The notes under the pieces are model-generated. The model was not told the DNA's origin. It ran no database searches and was given only the letters and a program-made list of their open reading frames with translations. The position numbers were made by a program, and so were the translations under genes. 18,304 nt of DNA from an uncultured Eubacteriales bacterium (lineage in GTDB: Bacteria > Bacillota > Clostridia > Lachnospirales > Lachnospiraceae): NCBI GenBank assembly GCA_900321915.1, contig ONXW01000137.1, positions 1 through 18,304 on the forward strand, in the 5' to 3' direction. The stretch's first letter is position 1; the number at the start of each line of letters is the position of its first letter. Shown in pieces: positions 8,464 through 14,007 of the stretch.

Positions 8464-10559
8464 ACGCTCCCCTCCTGTTTAAGCTCCAGGCTGAAGGTAT
8501 CACGCTCGATCTCCGTCAGTTCCCTGCCGTTCAGGAGTTCCTCCGCCAGGGCGGCCTGCCCGGAAAGATCCTCCGGCACCTGCCGCTCCTTTTCCCGGTA
8601 CTCGTACACAATGCCCCTGACCTGAACAGCCATGGCGCTCCTGCGGCCGGCCTCCCCGTCATAGTCACCGAAAAGCTCCGGACTGTTCATTGCTTCTGTC
8701 GAAATCGTTCCGAAGACGGATCCGTCCTCAGGCCGGAACAGGGTCGGAACCGATTTGACCTGTGAGAGGATCAGCCCCTCGGAAGATATGGACATGCTGT
8801 AGCTCAGCTGAGGCTCCGAGATAACGGAAAGGCGCGCTCCGTCATCCAGGTCGTATACGGACTTGACGCCGCTATTCCCGTTGACGTAGAGCCAGTTTCT
8901 CCCGTCAGCAAAGACAGGCGTCTCATAGCTGTAATGGTCCGTGGGGAATTCCAGCCCGGGTTCATTTTCCAGGGTATATCTGTATTCGAAGGGATCTGTA
9001 CTGAAGACTGTGAGCCCGTGCCTGGTCGTCCCGAGAATGTATCTGCTTCCCTCAGGTCTTATCAGGATCACGGTGTCATCCAGCGTATAGAGATATCTGA
9101 ACGGTTTCTCAGAAAATACATAGGTATTTATATCGGCGCTGCCGATGTTGTGGGTTGAGGAGCTGTACCAGGTATACCCGAACACCAGGCCTTCCGCTCC
9201 CTCCACCGTGCCGAAGTACTTTATATCGCTCTGCAGAGCGAGAGGCGTGATGGTCCTTTTCTCAGGCGTAATTCCCGGGGCTTTGTCCTGTTCTTCCGCC
9301 GCCTCATCGTATAACGGCAGAAATTCCGCGGTAAACGGATTATAACGGTAGATGCAGCAGGAATAAGCACTTTCCGTCCCGATAAAGGTTCCGTCCGGAA
9401 GGATAATGTCCGCGGCAACCCAGTCGCCGTTGTACTCTGAGAAAGGCAGGTAATGGTCCCGCTCCGGTTCGTCCCGGAAACAGACTCTCGTCCGGTAAAC
9501 ATTGCCCCCGGACGTGCGGTCGCGGGAAAAGCTCCCCCTGTACACCGCATACCCGAACTCTTCCGAGGAAACTTCCAGATCCAGTTCGAAAGACTCTTTC
9601 CCGTTGTCGAACTCTTCGGGAACCGGCATGGCAATGGTTTTGGGAAACCCGACCTCCGCTTCATCCTCTTTCTTATCCCTGTCCTCGACCCGGGTATACC
9701 TGGTCTTGGCATATTCCTTAACTGACGTGACAGGCACATAGCCCTGCGAACAGATCTTATGAAGGGCTTCATCAAGGATTCCGGGAAGTTCTGTGGTCTG
9801 TCCGGACTCCGGCAGGAATTCAAGGCATAGCAGCATGGCAAGCTCACAGTCTCCCCTGTCCAGAACCTCCCTGGCCCGTATGGCCGTGGTTCCGGCAAAC
9901 TCCTCCCTCGCCGCATCCCTCTGCTCCTGCGCCGCATCCCGCTCCATCTCCGCCAGGGCAAACTGCTCACTGAGGGCAGCGTTCTGTCCGGCAATCACCC
10001 GCATCCGGTTAAACGCGTATAAGGAAAATGCCGCCGCACTGAGAAGTATCACCGCCGAGATCGCCGCCGCGATGCGCATCTGATTCCTGCGCCTGCGGTT
10101 CAGCAGCTCATCGAAAGAAACCCCGAGGATCGGGGCAAGAAGCCGCAGTTTCTCCACGGAGAGCTTTTTTGCACGCTCCCGCTCCGTTTCCGCGGTGATA
10201 TTGGCTGCGAGAGGCTCACGTACAGCCCTGGACCCGTCGGGCAGCGTCTCAACCATCAGCTCAACGGGAAAGCTCTGCTCCGGCAGGCCGTCGGCGAGAA
10301 GGGTCAGGATACGGTGATAGTTTCCCGCCTCGGTAAAAGCGGCGATTCGCTCCTTTACCTCCGGGGAGGCCGGCGTCTCCGGGGTGCAGAGCACGATAAG
10401 CCAGGGATCTGTCACGTCCGGAACGGAACGTATCCCGGTTTTTTCCACAACTGCCCGGGGCACACGGTAGGCTTCCAGATCCTTCCTGAGCCTCTCTGCC
10501 AGGGATAACATTGCCGGTGTGTCCGGAAATACAATTTCGATGGCATTCAGTCTGAGCAT
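8460..10559 (-). CDS. Degenerate-TIR - transmembrane - beta-propeller protein, 699 aa
   Basis: Homologous in layout to the two TIR proteins downstream, but its TIR domain is worn down. It has no FISYRH, and the ~25-residue VFRDxDELPxSxDLG/BB-loop block is missing. The catalytic helix aligns without gaps as CTPETPASPEVKERIAAF against CSPRYPESRWCMEEVRYF, so W-C-x-x-E becomes E-V-K-E-R, with Arg71 at the Glu position. The flanks are well kept: RILTLLADGLPEQSFPVELM (83-102), REPLAAN, and LRLLAPILGVSFDELL (138-153). Next come RRRR, a transmembrane helix (161-183), a coiled coil rich in Glu/Gln/Ala (190-225) and the RGDCELAMLLCLEFLPE element. The remaining ~430 residues would fit a single propeller, half the size of its siblings. 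It ends in LLNGRELTEIERDTFSLE. AGGAAGG precedes the ATG. Likely a regulatory or scaffolding pseudo-TIR rather than an enzyme. Confidence 0.8.
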   Translation of the reverse strand: MLRLNAIEIVFPDTPAMLSLAERLRKDLEAYRVPRAVVEKTGIRSVPDVTDPWLIVLCTPETPASPEVKERIAAFTEAGNYHRILTLLADGLPEQSFPVELMVETLPDGSRAVREPLAANITAETERERAKKLSVEKLRLLAPILGVSFDELLNRRRRNQMRIAAAISAVILLSAAAFSLYAFNRMRVIAGQNAALSEQFALAEMERDAAQEQRDAAREEFAGTTAIRAREVLDRGDCELAMLLCLEFLPESGQTTELPGILDEALHKICSQGYVPVTSVKEYAKTRYTRVEDRDKKEDEAEVGFPKTIAMPVPEEFDNGKESFELDLEVSSEEFGYAVYRGSFSRDRTSGGNVYRTRVCFRDEPERDHYLPFSEYNGDWVAADIILPDGTFIGTESAYSCCIYRYNPFTAEFLPLYDEAAEEQDKAPGITPEKRTITPLALQSDIKYFGTVEGAEGLVFGYTWYSSSTHNIGSADINTYVFSEKPFRYLYTLDDTVILIRPEGSRYILGTTRHGLTVFSTDPFEYRYTLENEPGLEFPTDHYSYETPVFADGRNWLYVNGNSGVKSVYDLDDGARLSVISEPQLSYSMSISSEGLILSQVKSVPTLFRPEDGSVFGTISTEAMNSPELFGDYDGEAGRRSAMAVQVRGIVYEYREKERQVPEDLSGQAALAEELLNGRELTEIERDTFSLELKQEGSV

Positions 10560-10596
10560 GACTACTTCCTTCCTCTGAAAGTCCGGACTTTTTATT

Positions 10597-12210
10597 CTAA
10601 ATGGAGATATCCGGCGTATTATCCTGCTGATAGGAGTACCAGTTCCCGTTCTCCGTCAGCTCCTCCCGGGCCAGTCGGTCCAGCAGCTCTTCGGACTGGC
10701 CCCACCGGGAAAGCTGTTCCCCGATCTCCCGGTAAAAACGCTCCATTTTACGGTGGTCGGAGACCTGCCTCGACAGGGAGAGTTTTCCGTAGTAGCCGGA
10801 GGCAAACAGCGTGGCGGCAGAGAAACTGCCCAGCACAATTTTAAAGATCGCCCTGTACAGGTTGAGGTCAACGGAGATCACGCCGGGGATCAGGGAAAGA
10901 TCTCCCGCGGTAAGTTCAAACGCAAGCACTATCAGGAAGAAAACAATGCTGCAGATGGCTGCGGTCTTTACAATCCAGTCGTTCCGCTTCAGCATTTCCC
11001 CCTTCTTCACGGCAGCCTTCTCATGGTAGGCTCTCTGGTCTTCGACCCAGCACAGGGAAATATCGTGTTCCTCCGGAGGACCGTCCCCGATAACCACGGC
11101 GCTTACCGCTGCGGCAATCCAGCCGTTCTCCAGAAGCTGGGTCCAGGTAAACAGCTCAGGAACCTGCCGCGCGCTCCCGGCATACCGGAGAAATGCCTGC
11201 ACACGCAGGCTCTCCGCCAGGGCCCTGTATTCGATATAGCGGCTGTGGCATTCTGACTTTCTGGCGTGCCGCAGCGAGGCCCAGGCACATACCAGCATGG
11301 CGCCGCAGAGGAGGATCATCCAGCAGAGCTCCGCCTCATCGTACAGAAGAAAGGCCAGGGTCAGGACAGTGCCGGAAACAGCCAGCGACGCCACGACTCT
11401 CCGGAAGGTCACCGCGGCCTTCATGCTCAGTGCCTCCGCGCCCTGGTAGAGGTCTTCCAGCCTGCGGAGCATGGTGTCTGCCGCGGCATCCTCAGGAAGC
11501 AGCGGATATCCCGGTTCCTGTTTTCCGGAAGCCAGACGGTTGAATGTCTCTGTTTTTTCAACAATCTCCCCGGGAAACTGCTCTGTTCCGCAGATATGCC
11601 GCTCACCGGCAGTCCCTTCAGCGCCTTCCCTGGGCGCGTTAATATGTATGACCATCGTCCCGCCGTGATAAAACGCCGGGCCGGACGCGGGCCGGTAGCT
11701 TCCCCGCAGGGCAAAGTCCACAGCTTCCGCCGTACCGCAGCCGCCTTTCTCCGGCGGGCCCCCGTCCCAGAGCGCCAGCAGGACATGGCTGTGGGTCGCG
11801 ATATAGATTCCGGTCTGACGATAGCGGAAATCCCGGTATGCATCCGCGGAAGCATTTTCCAGGGACTCAGACTGAGAAGGCACTTCTTCCGTATCCGGGA
11901 CTACAAATACGGAATCCGCTCTCTCCAGCAGTCTTTCATAGACGGCGCCATCCTCCGCCGAAAAATCCTTCCGGTATTCTTCGGCCGGGAACGGAAGGGG
12001 GCAGATAAGCGTAATCCCCAGCTCCAGGGCACACTCGGCGCAAAGGGAATCCCCGCCGGAAGCGACGGAATTCAGCATGATAATATCGGAATGAGGGCAG
12101 CTTGCCCTGAGGTTCTCCAGCTCCTGTTTCACCTTCTCCCGAAGCAGCGGAATATCCTGTGTCCGCAAAGCACGGTGTCCGGTAACGCCAACCACGACAG
12201 GTATACCCAT
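10597..12210 (-). CDS. SLOG-like Rossmann domain fused to SLATT-like multi-TM region, 537 aa
   Basis: First gene of the TIR operon. Residues 4-150 resemble SLOG/LOG-like nucleotide-binding domains: VVVGVTGHR (5-13) as the first strand and loop, a SGGDSLCAECALELG helix (51-65), LPFPAEEYRKDF (72-83), and THSHVLLALWDG (139-150) with a following GCGTAEAVDFAL. SLOG domains bind nucleotide-derived ligands; in Thoeris ThsA the SLOG domain senses the TIR product. The C-terminal half has two hydrophobic hairpins (about 272-292/295-315 and 412-433/455-475) separated by a helix with YIEYRALAESLRVQAFLRY, which resembles the SLATT (SMODS- and SLOG-associating 2TM effector) pattern. The protein ends with a NGNWYSYQQ segment. 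ATG 12210 has AAGGAGGA 10 bases upstream. Predicted role: membrane effector gated by a nucleotide signal. The SLOG call is good; the SLATT call rests on topology and a few motifs. Confidence 0.78.
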   Translation of the reverse strand: MGIPVVVGVTGHRALRTQDIPLLREKVKQELENLRASCPHSDIIMLNSVASGGDSLCAECALELGITLICPLPFPAEEYRKDFSAEDGAVYERLLERADSVFVVPDTEEVPSQSESLENASADAYRDFRYRQTGIYIATHSHVLLALWDGGPPEKGGCGTAEAVDFALRGSYRPASGPAFYHGGTMVIHINAPREGAEGTAGERHICGTEQFPGEIVEKTETFNRLASGKQEPGYPLLPEDAAADTMLRRLEDLYQGAEALSMKAAVTFRRVVASLAVSGTVLTLAFLLYDEAELCWMILLCGAMLVCAWASLRHARKSECHSRYIEYRALAESLRVQAFLRYAGSARQVPELFTWTQLLENGWIAAAVSAVVIGDGPPEEHDISLCWVEDQRAYHEKAAVKKGEMLKRNDWIVKTAAICSIVFFLIVLAFELTAGDLSLIPGVISVDLNLYRAIFKIVLGSFSAATLFASGYYGKLSLSRQVSDHRKMERFYREIGEQLSRWGQSEELLDRLAREELTENGNWYSYQQDNTPDISI

Positions 12211-12261
12211 TTTCCCGGCGTCCTCCTTCTCTTGGATTGCCCTCTTTCAGCATCTGCTTTT

Positions 12262-12290
12262 AATATACCCTATTGTGCCGGTAATATCAA
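12262..12290 (-). promoter_or_regulatory. Sigma-A promoter of the SLOG-TIR operon
   Basis: Reading the minus strand, TTGATA (12290-12285) and TATATT (12267-12262) are separated by exactly 17 bases. The predicted transcription start near 12255 leaves a leader of about 45 bases before the ATG at 12210. This is the only good promoter I see upstream of the operon. Confidence 0.65.
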
Positions 12291-12318
12291 AGATAATGGC
12301 CCATAACATGCACAACTC

Positions 12319-12327
12319 TGTTATACT
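12319..12327 (+). promoter_or_regulatory. Extended -10 promoter of the chagasin-like lipoprotein gene
   Basis: TG-T-TATACT is a full extended -10 element, and TATAAT overlaps it at 12327-12332. No convincing -35 is visible, which is normal for extended -10 promoters. It lies about 30 bases from the -35 of the divergent SLOG-TIR promoter, so one regulator could affect both. Confidence 0.5.
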
Positions 12328-12339
12328 ATAATCAACAGA

Positions 12340-12356
12340 GGGGGACGCTGTCCTCC
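12340..12356 (+). other. Small hairpin in the leader of the lipoprotein mRNA
   Basis: GGGGGAC and GTCCTCC pair over 7 bases (one G-T wobble) around a 3-base GCT loop. It sits between the extended -10 element and the ribosome site. It could protect the 5' end or be a vestigial operator; there is no T-run, so it is not a terminator. Confidence 0.35.
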
Positions 12357-12396
12357 CAATGTATCATTTTACAAATCCAAAGGAGGAAAAAGTACT

Positions 12397-12846
12397 ATGC
12401 CTGATGCAGGAAAACTGCGCCGGACAGCCAGGATACTGGCCGCACTGTCCGCATTCATCCTCTGTCTCTTCCTGGCCGCATGCGGCGGAAGCGGCCCAAA
12501 GCCCGAGGAGCTGAAGACCTTCCGCGAACTGTCCTGGAAAGGGACTGAGCTGACCGTACAGCTCGGAACGAACAAGAGTACCGGATGCGAATGGGATAAT
12601 GAGTTCGGCGATGACTCCATCATTGACTATTCCATCAACAGGAAATTCACACTCTCTGACAAGGGTGCCGCCAAAGGCCAGGCTGTGGGCATACTGTCAG
12701 CCGGTTATGAGGGCAAAAGCGCCGGCACCACAACCATCACATTTACCACCCCGTGCGACTGGGACGGCAATCAGCCGGGATACACCTACGTCGTTACCGT
12801 CGAAGTGGCGGAAGACGGAAGCATCGTATCCGCCACAGGCGAATAA
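12397..12846 (+). CDS. Chagasin-like (protease inhibitor I42 family) lipoprotein, 149 aa
   Basis: Residues 1-29 are a lipoprotein signal peptide ending in LAAC (26-29), so the mature protein is tethered at Cys29. The rest matches the chagasin/I42 fold of cysteine-protease inhibitors. NKSTGCEW (59-66) corresponds to the NPTTGYxW loop, the KGQAVGILSAGYEGKSAGTTTITF stretch spans the glycine loop and following strand, and TPCDW (118-122) stands where RPW is usual, with YVVTVEV as the last strand. Two of the three inhibitory loops carry a Cys (Cys64 and Cys120) instead of the usual residues; these loops are neighbours in the fold, so a disulfide is plausible. AAAGGAGG lies 10 bases before the ATG. 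It is the only clear plus-strand gene here and is divergent from the SLOG-TIR operon. Whether it truly inhibits papain-like proteases is not shown. Confidence 0.75.
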   Translation: MPDAGKLRRTARILAALSAFILCLFLAACGGSGPKPEELKTFRELSWKGTELTVQLGTNKSTGCEWDNEFGDDSIIDYSINRKFTLSDKGAAKGQAVGILSAGYEGKSAGTTTITFTTPCDWDGNQPGYTYVVTVEVAEDGSIVSATGE

Positions 12847-12856
12847 GCCGCAACGT

Positions 12857-12897
12857 AAAAGGAGCAGGACACCCGTTCCTGCTCCTTTTATTTATTT
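12857..12897. terminator. Bidirectional Rho-independent terminator between convergent genes
   Basis: A perfect 13-bp stem pairs 12857-12869 with 12877-12889, with a 7-base loop. On the plus strand it runs into TTTTATTTATTT; on the minus strand the stem ends in TTTT. It can end both the lipoprotein mRNA and the minus-strand unit whose last stop codon lies at 12892. Confidence 0.85.
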
Positions 12898-13113
12898 CAC
12901 CAGTCTTCCCTGGCGGTACCGCTCGTTGTACTCCATGTTAATCTCACGGATTTCTCTTTTCCCCTCTATATAATCCTGATACATCCCCCATGGATTTCCG
13001 CCGCCCAGCCAGCAGCCGGAACAGTTTTCACATCCGCCGCCGCAGTCCAGGGAGGAACGGATGATCTCTTCCCTCTCTTCCCTGGTGGTATCTTTGATCA
13101 GTAAAGATTTCAC
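12892..13113 (-). CDS. Small cysteine-rich protein of unknown function, 73 aa
   Basis: Starting at GTG 13113, with AAAGGAG 8 bases upstream, the peptide begins with the initiator Met followed by KSLLIKDTTREEREEIIRS. It then shows Cys24, Cys28, Cys31 and Cys34 in a C-x3-C-x2-C-x2-C cluster (CGGGCENCSGC), followed by a Gly-rich turn, NPWGMYQDYIEGK and a charged helix (REIREINMEYNERYRQ). The four-Cys cluster could bind zinc or an iron-sulfur centre; this is inference. I recall similar small proteins in Clostridia that carry an unsupported 'PurH' label, and nothing in this sequence supports a role in purine synthesis. The frame stays open upstream to 13203, but that part has no ribosome site and is unlikely to be translated. 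It follows the membrane protein gene by 34 bases. Confidence 0.72.
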   Translation of the reverse strand: MKSLLIKDTTREEREEIIRSSLDCGGGCENCSGCWLGGGNPWGMYQDYIEGKREIREINMEYNERYRQGRLVK

Positions 13114-13121
13114 AGCGCTTT

Positions 13122-13128
13122 CTCCTTT
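13122..13128 (-). promoter_or_regulatory. Ribosome binding site selecting a GTG start for the Cys-rich protein
   Basis: AAAGGAG on the minus strand lies 8 bases before GTG 13113-13111. It excludes the longer frame beginning at 13203. Confidence 0.65.
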
Positions 13129-13147
13129 CCCTGAAAAACAGCAGGAA

Positions 13148-13825
13148 TCATCGTATCTTCGCGTTCCTGCAGCGGGCTGTGATATAATTCCAGACAAAAT
13201 CATAATCCGCGTCTTCCGCGTAGACCTGGTTGTGATCCAGCGTCTGGTTTACATAGATTGTATGCATGCCGCGTTTTCCGGAAACAGATTTCACGTGTTC
13301 AAATTCTGAGGTCATGATACTTCTTGACGCAGCAAGTGTCCCTGTACCTATCGCCGTTATATTCCCGGCCAGCAGTCCCGCCAGCGCGGTGACCCATCCG
13401 ATGGCCTGCGCCTTCTCAAACTGTTTCGGCATGTGGATATGCACCACTTCCTTCTCATTCATCTCGAACAGCACCATATATTTCCATCCATAGATACCTG
13501 CCAGGATAAAATATGCCACGACGCCCAGCAGACACATGAACAGGCCGAGCAGGACAAACATCCCCGTCATGCCGAGGAACCCTTCCATTCCGTACATACT
13601 GCCATCCAGAAGGTTCAGGATCATGAGAAAAGCCCATACGGCCGCTGTGGCTAAAAGCAGTACCTTCCATACGGTAAACAGAATGACAGGATTCTTCAGC
13701 ATGGAAAATTCATATGCCCAGCGGTATTTTCCGTCAGGACAAAGCCAGATGTTTTCCGTGATGCGCTCCCCCGTAATACCTTCCGTACCTCCGGCAAATT
13801 TCTGCCCCATGTTTTCTCCGTACAC
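13148..13825 (-). CDS. Membrane protein of unknown function, 225 aa
   Basis: I do not recognise a characterised family. From GTG 13825 (GGAGG 7 bases upstream) the protein has about 45 soluble residues with an ENIWLCPDGKYRWAYEFSM segment. Two strong transmembrane helices follow (NPVILFTVWKVLLLATAAVW onward, and MFVLLGLFMCLLGVVAYFIL). A short YMVLFEMNEKEVVHIHMPKQF beta-type stretch comes next, then a Gly/Ala-rich hydrophobic segment (WVTALAGLLAGNITAIG) and a soluble tail. The two helices followed by a strand-rich segment recall small PH-like bacterial membrane proteins, but this is only a resemblance. It precedes the Cys-rich protein gene in a two-gene unit. An upstream ATG at 13879 exists but lacks a ribosome site and lies almost on top of the possible -10. 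Confidence 0.68.
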   Translation of the reverse strand: MYGENMGQKFAGGTEGITGERITENIWLCPDGKYRWAYEFSMLKNPVILFTVWKVLLLATAAVWAFLMILNLLDGSMYGMEGFLGMTGMFVLLGLFMCLLGVVAYFILAGIYGWKYMVLFEMNEKEVVHIHMPKQFEKAQAIGWVTALAGLLAGNITAIGTGTLAASRSIMTSEFEHVKSVSGKRGMHTIYVNQTLDHNQVYAEDADYDFVWNYITARCRNAKIR

Positions 13826-13832
13826 AGTTCCA

Positions 13833-13837
13833 CCTCC
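13833..13837 (-). promoter_or_regulatory. Ribosome binding site selecting a GTG start for the membrane protein
   Basis: GGAGG on the minus strand lies 7 bases before GTG 13825-13823. Starting here removes an 18-residue N-terminal extension that has no ribosome site. Confidence 0.6.
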
Positions 13838-13888
13838 CCGAACCAGAACCGGCAGTGCCGGCACAGCAGCAGTCAGCATTCTCCCATC

Positions 13889-13917
13889 ATTATACTACAG
13901 ATTTTAAGGCACAAAAA
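13889..13917 (-). promoter_or_regulatory. Possible promoter of the membrane protein / Cys-rich unit
   Basis: A perfect TATAAT lies at 13894-13889 on the minus strand. The hexamer 17 bases upstream, TTTTTG, is a poor -35 and coincides with the T-run of the TRAP operon terminator. The -10 is convincing, the rest is not. Confidence 0.35.
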
Positions 13918-13962
13918 CAGGTGTGGTAATCATTTTGTCAATGACAGATGATTACCACACCT
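13911..13962 (-). terminator. Rho-independent terminator of the dehydrogenase-TRAP operon
   Basis: A perfect 15-bp inverted repeat pairs 13919-13933 (AGGTGTGGTAATCAT) with 13948-13962 across a 14-base loop. The loop itself contains TGTCA and TGACA. On the minus strand the stem is followed by GTTTTTGTG. It lies 45 bases after the dctM-like stop. Confidence 0.85.
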
Positions 13963-14007
13963 TTCGGTCTCTTCACTGCTGTCTTTCGGTGCTGTCAATT
14001 CTATGTC

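Noticed and set aside
10597..12210. DprA/Smf or cytokinin LOG enzyme
   Set aside because: The Rossmann motifs are similar, but the GxGGxGTxxE catalytic signature of LOG enzymes is not present, and the C-terminal TM half and the TIR neighbours fit a SLOG sensor-effector better.
11266..12306. 346-codon plus-strand open frame opposite the SLOG gene
   Set aside because: No recognisable domain, low-complexity Pro/Arg/Gly composition, and it lies wholly over a well-supported minus-strand gene and its promoter.
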